The position numbers and the translations under genes were made by a program. Shown here one piece after another: positions 1-12,600 of a DNA stretch of 64,000 nucleotides (its first letter is position 1; each line of letters opens with the position of its first letter). The notes under the pieces are model-generated. The model saw only the letters and a program-made list of their open reading frames with translations. It was not told the origin of the DNA and searched no databases. Origin of the DNA: Circinella minor (taxonomy: Eukaryota; Mucoromycota; Mucoromycetes; Mucorales; Lichtheimiaceae); assembly GCA_016758965.1 (NCBI GenBank), contig JAEPRB010000051.1, positions 62,001-126,000 of the forward strand, in the 5' to 3' direction.

Positions 1-3000
1 AATGGAGCATCCTACATTAATTTTATTGAAGTTACACCACTCGATATGGACTCAACCATCGACTTTTTATGCGACACATTTCATCGATCACGAGACGTCA
101 ATCGAGAATACCTTGTTCCTCTGGCACAAATTATTCTAAAACGCACCAACGGAAACTCATTTTATACCTTGCAATTATTACAAGTTTTGGACCGGAAAAA
201 ATTGATATTTTTTAATTGGCAAAAAAACGAATGGGATTATAATTTGGATCAAATCACGGACGGCACGACACTGAATGGACAAGAGGATGCCGAATTGGAT
301 GTTTCCTTTATGGTCGCACGTCTACGCGAATTGTCACCTGAAAGTCAAAATTTGCTTAAATGGGCTTCATTTGTAGGGGACGTATTTTCGTGGCCTACAG
401 TAAAAGAGCTGATGCTTAATTCTGATGCACTAGATGATCAACAAAGCGAAATGGAAATAACAGATAATGAACAAGATAGTGAAAGTGATATATGTTCTTT
501 CGTTGATGATTCAGCGTCAGAGGATACAGCAAGAGAAACCATAAGTGGGGGTAGCAGTACGGTTATTGAATCAATAAAACAACAAAAAAGAAAAATACCT
601 CGTCGACCACCATTATTACGAACAAATACAGCAGCTCCCTTATTCAGCGGAGGGCAAAAATCAGCATCATTTATCAATGATCCTATAATGAGTTTACAAG
701 CAGTTATTCAAGAAGGATACATTATGTCAATAGCACCAGATGAATATAAGTGGGCCCATGATCGAATTGCTCAAGCTGCTGGTGAGCTTGCTGGCCCAAG
801 AACACGTACTAAAATTCATCTCGCAATTGCACAGCATCTTATGAAAGGTAGGCAATTTTTTAGTTAGTAAATGTATAAATAAAGATAAAGATGTTCATCA
901 CTAACAATGCAGATAATATGCATTACTTAGAACAAAATATTGATACATTTCTGGTTGCCGATCATCTACTCAAATGTTTTGAACTTGTTGAAGTTACGGA
1001 AAACAAAGCGGCATATCGTCAAATACTTATGGAGGTAGAGTATAATAAACTATTATGTTCAGTTCATGATGAATTTATCTCCATCATAACATTACTGTTT
1101 CTTATATATATATATATATATATTATTTAGGCAGGAAATAAGGGTCGTAACTCCGGAGCTCATCTTATGGCTTTTTCATACTACAATGCCGCTATTACAT
1201 TAGGCGACCCCGTTCATGATTGGGAAGGTGACAATTACACAGCTACTTTACATCTCTACACAAACGCTGTCTCTCTTAGTTGGGTCGTTGGACAAAACGA
1301 AAAAACTGAAGAATTACTTGCAGTTGTCTTTAAAAATGCACGTACATCCATTGATCGATTAACTGCTTACCGTATTCAAGCCAAATACTATTTTGGAATT
1401 CAACAACACGACAAAGGAACAGAAGCACTACATCAATGTTTGGAAGATCTAGGTGAAGAACGATATCATCTAGGTATGACTGCCGCGAGCCTTAAACGGG
1501 AATTTGACGAAGCAGAAGAAATGATCAATAAAATGGGTAAAGAACACGTTATTAATATGAAACCATGTGAAGACCCGTTAATCCGTGGTGTTATGAGCAT
1601 TTTAGAGGAATTGTAAGCTTTTATTATTATTAAATCAGTAGTTGATTTTTGCTATCGTTCTTCATTTATTGATTATTTGTTATCACCATGTTACCCATGT
1701 TATCATAATTTTTATATAATTTTTAGATGCACTGTTGCGTATTGGGGTGGTAACAAACCAGAAATGTATTACTGTGCTATTCGTATTGTCAAAATGTCAT
1801 TGATAAATGGTATGACTCCTGTTTTTACTATTGGCTGTAATTTTTCGGGTATGGGATATTCTACATTATACAAGAAATATGTCTTTGCGGAGGTAATAAA
1901 AAGATAATAACCAAAAATAGTCAAAATAACTATTTTAGTTTTGAATGAAAAGGATAACTAATACTATAAAAAAATAGGAACTTGGTGCCATTGGTTTACA
2001 AGTAGCAGACAGAGTTAGTAATTCCTATGAAAAAGGGCGTAGCTATTTACAGTACCCTGTCTTTATTATTCGTTGGAAATATCATCATCGAGAAGGACTT
2101 AAATACTTTGCTGCCGGTATGAATTTGTCATTTTCTGCTGGTGATCGAATTTACGTTGCTTTCCATCAAACACATCGTCTAGTGGTTCTTTTTGGTCTCA
2201 ATAACAATATTACGGAAACCCTTCGTGAAGCCGAAAGCAATTATGAAGACATTCATTCTTGGTCCTCCTCTGTTGACACAAATATGTTTGCTATGAGTGT
2301 TATTCGATGTTGCAAAGCTTTACAAGGACATACCTATATTAATACACCTGATGTATTTGATGGTGATGATGGGTTCAATAATGAACATTATGTTCGGGAG
2401 AGCTGCAAGGATAGTTCAAATCCAGAACTTATCTTAAATTGGTACGATACATTCTATATTATTCCACAGACACTGTATGGACATTATGATGCTGCTATTG
2501 CTACGGGGTACAAAACTGTTCATGTAATTGATGACCACCCATGTCACAGACATACACGTGTTTTTATTCATTATTTCTCTCTGGCGCTGATGGCCAAGTT
2601 ACTTTCTTCAAAGAACCAACTGGATAATAAGGAACGTAAAAAGTACTTGAAACAAGTCAAGGAGAATCAAGAAAAAGTGCTGGAATGGGCAGAACACAGT
2701 CGCATCAATTACATCATGTTTTGGACATTGATTGAAGCCGAACTTTCAAGTCTTCAAAATATAACCATGAAAAGCTTTGTTAAAACCTGTAAGCTTTATG
2801 AGGATGCCATTAATCAAGCTCGTGAAGGTGGTTGGTATCTCGAAATCTGTGTAGCGCATGAACGTGCAGGAACATTTTATTATCGTAATGAGATATATAA
2901 TGTTGCTTATACACTGATTTCAAAGGTAAAAATAAAAGTCTCTTGGTTATTTTACTAACTTCATCTTTAAAGATATGACATTTACTGATGCTCTGAATTG

Positions 3001-6000
3001 TTCTCGTAGACCATCGATTTGTATATGGCACATGGGTCGTATGGAAAAGCAAGACATCTTAGCTCTCAATATGCTGAATTACTTGGAGAATATAGTGACG
3101 ATCAACGAGAACAACATGATACTGGTGTTCAAACCGACGCGTTCCCGTATCTTAATTCTCACGCAGAATGGAATAATAGTACTACATCTATTGAAAATAT
3201 CAACAATAATCATTCAATCAATGAGCCATTGCTTGGATTGGGTGTCCTACCGGTAATGTCAATTGAGGATAGCTTAATGAAGCTTGATATAGTAAGTACT
3301 GTCATCTTTTTTTTATTATTTAGTTGTAAAAAAAATCTCACACATTGACTTATTCTCACAAACAACATTTATATATGTCTATATATAGCTCGACATGGCA
3401 TCAATTTTAAAGAGTAGTCAAGTTATCAGTTCCGAAGTAAAATTTGAAAAGTTATTGGATTCTATGATGAATATTATTTTTGAAAACAGCGGAGCAAATT
3501 GTGTGGCAATTATTGTCAAAGATGAAAAATATGGTATAGCAGCCTATGGAAATGAAGGTTCAGTTACAACTTATGACCCACCTCGTCCCCTCTCAGACAA
3601 GGACAAGCTAGTATCGGAACGAGTTGTAAACCATACAATTAACACGGGTGAAAGCATTTTTATTGAAGATGTTACACAGGATTCTCGGTTTGCTGTAGGT
3701 TCATGGTATGAAAAAACAGGATCAAAATCCATCATATGTATTCCTATCATTCATAAAAGTACTATGGAAGGATGTCTTTTCATTGAGGGTCCGGTTGGTA
3801 TTTTTACTCAAAGACATATTACAGTTTTGAGCTTGCTATGTCAACAAATGGGGATTTCTATTACAAACGCATTTTTGTTTAAATCTATACAACGTGTTAC
3901 TATGGCTAATATGAAGTAAGTAAAAACCAATCCTTATATGTGTTTTACTTTTTGGTTCAATACGTACTTAAGCATATACTGACCTTTTTACATTATTGCA
4001 CTACTTTTTTGTTATTTAGAATGATTGAAATGCAAAAGGAGGCTTTGGAAGAAGCTCGTAAGAGTAAAGAGGCAGCTGTTAAAGCGACTCGATTACGTGA
4101 AATTTTCTTGGCTAATATGAGTCATGAAATTCGTACACCTTTTTCAGGATTCTATGGAATGATATCATTATTAGCGGATACAAAGTAAGTTTGTCAACTT
4201 GTATCGATTTTTTTTCTTGAGATGGGAGAATCATAATCAGTTATTAATATTCTATTTTTTTTTTTTTTAGATTGAATGCGGAGCAACAAGATCTTGTTAA
4301 AACTGCAAAAGAATCATGCGAAATGCTTTTACGTATTATTGATGATTTATTAAACTTTTCTAAGCTTCAAGCTGGAAAAGTATCGTTGGATTTATCACCT
4401 GTTATAGTTGAAGAGTTGTTGGCGGATGTAGTCGAAATGCTTATAGCAATGGCAATTAAAAAAAAGATAAATGTAGCCTACATAGTTGCTAACGATGTTC
4501 CGTCCGTTGTAAAAGCAGATGAAAATCGTTTGAGACAGTAAGTAAAGAAAGAAAAACATTCAAGTGTATTCAGCTGAATTAAACTATATAAAATAAAATA
4601 ATAGGGTCATTATCAATTTGCTTGGAAATGCTATCAAGGTAAAAAATATCTTCCAACAAAAAAACATTTAAACGGTGACCAGAGAAAATCACCTTTGTTT
4701 AAATACTCATCATTTTCTTTTTCCTTATTTTAATAGTTCACTCATGAAGGTGAAATTACAATTCGTTGCTCTGTAGCCAAGAATAGCCGTAACCAAAAAA
4801 CATTGGATGATCAAGTCTCCTTGTTGTTCGAGATTATTGACACAGGCATTGGGATAAGTGAAGAGCAGAGAAAAGTTTTGTTTGTTCCATTTTCTCAAGT
4901 TGATGGAAGTACCACGTAAGTGATTTGTTTATTATACAATGTACACATACACATATTGATAAAATTCAACAATCATAAAAGTACTCAAGCACTAATATAT
5001 ACTACTATACAGACGAAAATATGGTGGTACAGGATTAGGTCTTTCCATCTGTTTACAATTGGTCACACTCATGTCAGGAGAAATTGGGGTATCTAGCGCA
5101 CCTAATAAAGGTTCCAATTTCCACTTTTCAATAGAAGTATCTCGGATGCGTGATAAGAGCATAAAGCGTAACAACATTATTGCAGGACTACTTGATAATG
5201 TGCGTAGCGCTCGTGTATTAGTTGCTGGAGGTCACAGTTCTACGGTAACCATGGTCAAACAATTCTTACCAGGAGTCTCTGTAGACGGTGCAAGTACTAT
5301 TGATGAAATCATTTCTTGTGGAAAACGCGATTACAACATTTTGATCGTGGGCATATGTTTAGCAAATGATTTACAATTCATGGAATCAAGAAAATATTTA
5401 CAAGAAATTTTTGATCGAGTTTGTAAGGTTATCATAATGCATTATCCAAGTAGCGGAATTGGTGAAATTCTTGGAGAAAGTATGGAGGATGGGAGTAGCA
5501 TAGAAATGCCGGTACGCCGTTCAAGTCAACATGAAATGGTACGTATTTCAATTCCAGTGCGTCGACAACGATTACTTCGCACTATGGTGGATATGCTTCA
5601 ACAGGCTGGGGATTCACCACGACAAACAAAAGCAGTTCTTCCTGCAAAACAAAAGATAAATGGTCAAGGAAGTGAGAAAATTACACCCGAAGAGCATGTT
5701 CTTTTTAGCACAATGCATTTACTGGCAGCAGAAGGTTGGTATGACTAAGAGCATGAAAACATATATATACACTCAAGCTTATTGATCATCTTTAAATTTA
5801 ATATAATAATAGATAATCCTGTTGCTCAGAAGCTCCTCTATAAACAACTTACACGACTTGGTTTCCAAGTAGATTGCGCAAATAATGGTTTAGAAGCAGT
5901 TGAAGCATGGACTTCTCATCCTCCAGGTTATTACAAAATGGGATTTTTTGATCATCATATGCCAAAGGTTTGTATTTATAATTCATAAAAAGCTTTTTTC

Positions 6001-6336
6001 TTCCTTATAGATTCGAATATTTTATTAACTATTTACCAATAAAGCTTGATGGTGTAGAAGCAACAAAAAAAATACGTAAAATTGAAGCTGACGATCAAAG
6101 GACTATACGTTTTCCTATTGTTGCACTTACTGCTGATGTACAAGAGAGTGCTCGTGAACATGCACTGAAGGCTGGGATGGATGGGTAAATATACACTTCA
6201 AACGACTAGCGAAAAAAAACCAGTTATATTAACTATTACTGTATTAAAAATAATTTTACTTATTAGATATCTCACAAAACCATTAAATCAAAAATTACTT
6301 TCAGAAGTTCTTCGACGCTTCTGTAAAACGCAATAG
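1..6336 (+). CDS. Hybrid histidine kinase (AAA/helical-GAF-HisKA-HATPase-REC), 5' truncated by window
   Basis: Phosphorelay sensor kinase, probably cytosolic because no membrane segments are seen. Exons by hand: 1-847, 931-1034, 1131-1612, 1727-1892, 1978-2925, 3010-3291, 3389-3915, 4020-4184, 4271-4537, 4605-4638, 4737-4915, 5013-5734, 5813-5967, 6045-6184, 6267-6336; joined they give 1695 in-frame codons. Order: end of the AAA-type ATPase region, an acidic Ser-rich insert (about 420-660), a long helical region, GAF (3395-3915), HisKA with the H-box NMSHEIRTP (His near visible residue 1154), HATPase_c ([31 protein letters not shown]), and a C-terminal receiver with phospho-acceptor Asp in GFFDHHMPK (near residue 1621) and Lys in YLTKP. 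The architecture recalls S. pombe Mak2/Mak3 (fungal HHK group X, from memory), linked to oxidative-stress phosphorelay. The N-terminus lies upstream of the window. It is the tandem paralogue of the gene at 9611. Confidence 0.93.
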
Positions 6337-6484
6337 TCTTGTAGCAGTCGACATTTAATAGCCACTACCTAGTACCTATACGTATAATTTTAACTATTGT
6401 TAACAATGCATCCTCATATTCTTATACTACTGGCGTTTTTGTATATCTAAATATCATTATAATTTCTTTTATATTATTAATAAC

Positions 6485-6490
6485 AATAAA
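6485..6490 (+). terminator. AATAAA polyadenylation signal of the first HHK gene
   Basis: A canonical AATAAA sits about 150 nt after the stop codon at 6336, in AT-rich 3' flank. This is a usual position for a fungal cleavage and polyadenylation signal. The mRNA end itself is inferred. Confidence 0.4.
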
Positions 6491-7413
6491 GAACATTTGA
6501 AATAACTGTCACAGCCGTACGCATCATGATAACTGTTTTGGTACTTTATTTTGTCATACGTACGTACGTAATTTTTGACGTTTGGTAGCAATAAAAGAAA
6601 TGTCATTCTCTACTACACCTGGAAAATCGGTTGTTACATATTGATGAATAAATAGAATTGGTATGATATACATGTACATGTCGTACAACTAAAAGACATT
6701 TATATTATATACGTATACAGCTTCTTTATGTTTTCATTTTGAAAAAATAGTATGTCGTATATATATACAATCAATCAAAAATGCAAAACATATATATATT
6801 TCTAAAAGCATAAGAGTATTGATTGAGTTTCAGTTTTTTAAGGAGGTAAAACTTATCTACGAACGTTTAAGCAAAACAGGACAGGATATTTAATTCAATT
6901 ATATAGGAGAGACGCCATCGGACTTTATAAATAAAATTGTTACTCAATAATATCGTATGCTTCCAGAAAACGAATATGCATAAACAGATAAAATGATATG
7001 CGCTTTATTCTTATTTAAGTGGAAAAGATAATAGCCAAGACAAAATAGAGCGCGCTAGTAGTAATAGCCATAATGGAGAATATATTTACACAGAATAAGA
7101 GTAAAGAAATATTACTGTCTGTTTGTTAGTATTAACTCTTTCATCTTGGTTATGCAAATGTCAAATTTATAGTTAATTTATAAACTGATGATCATTTAAC
7201 ACAGCACGGCACAGAAAAATGGGGTTTGAACTAACTTTGTGACATCTTTCTTATCATATCAAAAAACAAACAAATTCTTTATCGTTAATACTATTATTTT
7301 CAAAACTTTAATTCATCTCAATCATCCCGACAAAGGTTTTGCGTGGAATACGAAAGATAAATTTTGGTTCCCAATCTATATCATTAAAGAAAAAAAAAAG
7401 AATACAACGGGCT

Positions 7414-7422
7414 TACTAAAAA
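7414..7422. repeat. Target-site duplication, left copy
   Basis: TACTAAAAA directly abuts the outer GGG of the left terminal inverted repeat and is repeated exactly at 7879-7887 after the outer CCC of the right end. Confidence 0.75.
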
Positions 7423-7878
7423 GGGAATTGCTACGGACACCCCAAAAACATACTATATTAAGTAATTTCATCTCTTACGGACACCCCACTTTTATATTTT
7501 TTCAAGGGCACACAACAAATTGATATAATCACATCGTATCCAGCCATTTATACACTATCTATACAGCTATTATCGTTATACGACTTATAAATGTTTATGA
7601 AACTTATATTATCAGCTCGACTTTTTATAATAGCAATCAATATTTCTTATGGTTTCTTACTATATTCATTGTGTACACAAGTGGGAATTGTGGGCCTTAT
7701 GAAAGCAAGACAAAAAAGGAATCATATATACTTTTAATGTTACATATGAGCGGTCAAACAAGCGCTATTGGTGTTGACAACGCTATTACTATAGTTTATA
7801 TGGTCTAAGAACTTATTTGATAACTGTTTATTTGTGGGGTGTCCGTAAGCAAAATATGGGGTGTCCGTAACAATTCCC
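7423..7878. mobile_element. Putative MITE with terminal inverted repeats and 9-bp target duplication
   Basis: The left end reads GGGAATTGCTACGGACACCC and the right end is its inverted copy with one mismatch (GGGTGTCCGTAACAATTCCC). A second inner copy of the TTACGGACACCCC motif occurs at each end (near 7474 and 7835). The element is flanked by an exact 9-bp direct repeat TACTAAAAA at 7414-7422 and 7879-7887. It is 456 bp long with no usable ORF. Terminal inverted repeats plus a 9-bp target duplication match non-autonomous Mutator-like elements; the superfamily is inferred from duplication length alone. Confidence 0.82.
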
Positions 7879-7887
7879 TACTAAAAA
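7879..7887. repeat. Target-site duplication, right copy
   Basis: Exact copy of 7414-7422 on the other side of the MITE-like element. Confidence 0.75.
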
Positions 7888-9460
7888 AGATTTGTGGTAG
7901 CAGTTATTGGTGTGACAGCAAACGGATGTTTCTGTAACTAGTAAAAGCGACTAATATGTGAGTGACCTTGATTATAAAAATGAGATACGTAATCGGAATA
8001 TTTTATAAATGGATGCTTTCTTAAACCCATATTGATGCTTGGTTATGTATGTATTAAACAGACACTATTATGTAAAAAATAACATCATAAAAAAAACGTA
8101 TGTATATCCACGTCAAGTGTAGCAAAAAGGAGGCAACAGAATAATTATGCATATTGATGTCATTGATTACGCAGTTCATGGGGGGGGTTTACAAGGGGGA
8201 AAAAGAAAACGCTGTTGTGGGAAGCACCAAATTATTGATTCACAAAACTTGAGTTTTTGCACCCAAAAATAGCTGAGATGTAAAAAGTAGTAATATGTAC
8301 ATCACTTAGAAGAACAATTCCTTGAACTAGATATAATGGATAAATAATCTCTCCTTCGATATACATGATAATATATCACTATGACGTAGAACATATGTAT
8401 AGTTAAGTAATTTTTAATCGTAAAGTTTTATTTCACTCTCAGCACAAAATTCAAGTTTTGCTCCCACTTTTGTTCCAGTCACTGTACAGTTAGCTTTAAG
8501 CTCTTAGTTTACTGCTAACCTATTATGATGTATATTTTTCATATACTGATATCAGAAGAGTTATTTTCAGCGATTTAATACTACAAATTGAAAAAGAAGT
8601 AAAAAAAATGCTTTGCCGAGCTTTTAATATTGAGTAAATCAAGTGCATCTTTTTTTTTATTATTTCAGGTGTTATATTTTTTTTTCGTCTTCGGCGTATT
8701 CCGGTATTACTGTACTAAAGTAATTTGTGTGCAGATCTTCTACCGTACACTAACGACTTTAGCAGATGACGGAATAAATAATATTGTGTTTTGAATGACC
8801 TCTTTTCTTTTATGTTGTGTTGTTTGTAACCAATAAAAATCCTGAATTCTGGTTATTGTCTCTTTGAAGATCGGTGTTACATTTTTGATTTCCTGGATAC
8901 TAAACCATCATACATATAACATTTTCCCACCCATCATTCTTGCTCAGAACTTGCTGTATACGCACTGACGCACGTACCAAAAGTCGGCGCGGCATAAAAA
9001 CCAGATCAATAGTTGTTTCACTATGATAGTCTTGAACGATATAAACGGAAAGAAAAACCGTAGTATTGTAGAATATACGAAATATATTTATCACGATCAA
9101 CTCCTCTTTCTTCATTCCCCTGCATCATCTTGCGATTCAAATTATCCCCTTATACTAATATAATCAATTGTGGTACTTATCATGTCATACATATTAGCAG
9201 AACGAATTCGTTATTATATCCCGGCAGTGGGGATGATTTTATTACGTTAAAGTTTACGTGGTTGGTATAAGCTGTCTTAGATATGCCTTTTTTTAAAACA
9301 TGTTAGAAACCTTTTTTTATGTCTCCTTTTTGAGCTGACTTGAATGAAATACAAGAACAACAACAATAATATAGCCCAACCCTTGTCTATATATACGCGT
9401 ATGTGGTCAATGTATAACAACCCACAATTAATAATAATATAATAGACTTTTACTAGTAAC

Positions 9461-9515
9461 CCTTTCCTCCACTTTCTTCCTTTTCTTTTTCTACTTCTTT
9501 TCTTTTTCCTTCTTG
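9461..9515 (+). promoter_or_regulatory. Pyrimidine-rich leader upstream of the second HHK
   Basis: An almost pure C/T tract lies about 95-150 nt upstream of the ATG at 9611. Similar CT tracts precede the SCAP and NBR1 starts in this window, so this is probably the core promoter/5' UTR style of this genome. No TATA box is assigned. Confidence 0.35.
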
Positions 9516-9610
9516 TATTACACAGTACATATATACCTATTTTTTAGTTCTTTTTACTTTACTCATTATTACAATTAATATTATTGAACGAATTATTCAA
9601 TTGTTATAAA

Positions 9611-12600
9611 ATGTCGATTTCGGGATCGAATAGCTCCATGACAACAGGTTCGACAACATTGCCAAATATGTTGTCCGGAAACTTACCGTATATACAAGGA
9701 TATCATTTTACAAACACAATGCCAATTTTAGCTTATAATGAAAATGTGGATATCGTTTCAGGCTATAGGTATTCATATACATAAACAACATAGACCTGCT
9801 TCATTTAAAAACAAAATGAACGCCCTCCATTACTAATGACAGGAATGTATTTGAACAATAATATAGAATATCAGACAAGAGTCCTGTCGTTGCAAAAGTA
9901 TCTTCAAGCTCAGTAAGACTTGAGCGCGAATTTTATATTATGAAAAAATTATATCAATTCAATGATGGTCCTTCACACCTTGGTAATGTAAAATATTTTG
10001 ATGGCCAGCACAAGAAAAAAAGGTTATTAATTATTGATTGTCAATGCGTAAAAATAAAATATGCACATAGTCCGACCACTCGAATACCTCAATTTATCAA
10101 CCGGATTAACTGTTGCGATCTATTCTGATGAAGGTCAAAAAAGTTTATTTATTAATCATCAGCATCATCAGCATCATAATCATTATTCAGATGAAATCAA
10201 CCATAATGATAGTGAAACACCGTCTATTTCTTATACATCTACCGAAAAAGAATCAACGATCACTCATAATGGAGAAGCAACAATGAGTCATGATTATGAT
10301 GGATATTTCAACAGTACTATAAGTTGTGATCTTGGTACCTTTTTACGATTTGCAATCAAATGCCTATCCTCTTTGGAGTACATACACAAGCATGACGTAA
10401 TTCATGGAGAAATTCGCCCCGAAGGTGAGAAGAAGAACTTTATTTTTAGTTTTTGCTCACATATTATATAATGCTACTAATGGTTTTCTAAATATGAAAC
10501 ATCATATTTATTACAGCGTTCCAATGGAATGGTAAAGATGATAGTCCTGTCAAACTGTGGAATTTTGGTTCCGGCACAAAATCATTAGAGAGGTATAGAT
10601 ATATATTTACTTATTTCTCTCTTTAATAAAAAAAAAAAGAAATAGTTCACTTGTACAAAATAATATTTAACTATGATAAAAGTTGTTTAACAGCCGAAAA
10701 TTGGCGAAAAACAACAACCAACATGCCATCGATGGAGTTATTACAAAGTTGGTTAATGTATATGAGTCCTGAACAAACGGGTCGTACAACATACACTCCT
10801 GATCATAGATCTGATCTCTATTCATTAGGAGCAATGTTTTTTACATTGTTAACTGGACGAGATCCTTTTGATGGTGGACCGTTAGATATTGTCAATGGTA
10901 TTCTGAGTAAAAAACTGCCACTTGTACATGAGCTAAAACTTGAAGTACCTCTTGTACTTTCCCGAATTATTGAAAAAATGACAAATAAGGTTTGTAAATA
11001 TTCTTAATTTCTTTTCAAAAGCTCATTCTAATATTTTTTTTTCTACCTAAATAAAGGCACCCGATGATCGATATACCAGTGCTCATGGCATAAAGGCAGA
11101 TTTAGAAAATTGTTTAAGATTATTAAAAACTTCACAAGCATCAAATACAGAGGTAAAAGTTATTGTAAAAAAACAATAATATTCTATAGCAGTTATAATA
11201 ATCTGCTTTTATATACTAGTCTATTCCAATGTTTCCATTGGGACAGCATGATATTGTATCCGTCTTTACATTACCAAAAACGATCTATGGTCGACAAGAC
11301 GTACTATCAGAATTAATTTTTTTTATTGAACGATGTGCAGATTTATATAAATCATCACGACTCCGCAATCAATCAGTAGCGCCACCAAATTCTCCATATA
11401 ATACAACAGCAACAACAACAATACAATACCATCATCATCCCCATCACCGCGGGAGTGGTACACCACCCATTTCATCTCGTGAAACAGCTACAGACGTGAC
11501 AAGTGAATATTCTTCTGAAACAAGTAGTAACCCCGATCCTACTACCTGTACTAGTTCTAAATCAAATACCTCACCAAGTTATAGCAGCGGTGGTATGGAT
11601 GAAAATGATACGTCAAGCATTAATAGTAAAATGACGGTCAATAATTTAAAAGGTACATCTACTACGATTGTTGCCGTATATGGTACTGGAGGCATTGGTA
11701 AGTTTACTTTTTTTTTCTTAAAAAAAAAGTAACGAAAAAGCGAAAAAGAACTTTTTTCTCTTGTACATGACACAACATAGTCTGCACAACCATCAATTAA
11801 AAAAAAACCTCCGCCCCGCATCATATAATATATTATAATATGCTTACACAACCCATATATTTGTATTATAAACATGATAACAATTACGTTAACCTTTATT
11901 AGGCAAATCGACCTTATTTACTGAAGTATTACCAACGGCTCGTCAAAATGGGTAAGTTATTTCAATCAACAGAATAACTTTAAATTTATTCTTGATGAAA
12001 TGAAAATATGATTAAATTATAAAAATGAAAATTATTTTTTTCTTCTTGGGTAAAAACCGTATATTATGTAGTTATGTGGGTGTTTCGAAATTTGATAGTC
12101 GAAACAAAGTCCCATACAGTGCTGTAACGGCTGCTTTATCACATATATTACAGCAAATATTATCTGAAGAAGAAAATGAAATCTCCTCTTTTTATGAACA
12201 TCTTAAAATATCTCTTGGTGCTCAATATTCGAATGTCGGCCTAATAACCGACTTCGTTCCAGAGTTTAAAACATTATTGGATTTGGATCCAACAATAGCC
12301 AAGCAAAACGATGACTCTTCCAAAAATAATAAGAATTTAATGAATGACAGCAAGAACAACACAAAGAAAAAGAATAGCATATCGATGCATCATACAATGG
12401 ATGATATTGAAGCAAGAACAAGGTTTCACAATTTGTATGTTGAAATATTTCGGGCTATTACACATTGGCGAATGACGACATTGGTAATATATTAATTGTT
12501 TTTAATGAGAGGCGTAGCACTATTATATATATATATACTTTGTTACTTGTTCCCTGTTCAAATCAATTGTGTATTTTATAATTTAATAACTATTTATTTA

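Larger units (their letters stand above)
6337..9610. other. 3.3-kb intergenic region between the tandem HHK genes
   Basis: No convincing coding region on either strand; open frames are short, AT-driven and lack splice-consistent partners. It holds the putative MITE at 7423-7878. The last 150 bases form a pyrimidine-rich leader in front of the second HHK. The rest is AT-rich DNA with no feature I can name. Confidence 0.7.

Noticed and set aside
7239..7523. 94-codon open frame overlapping the MITE left end
   Set aside because: It has no ATG of its own, crosses the element boundary and target duplication, and shows no protein-like pattern.
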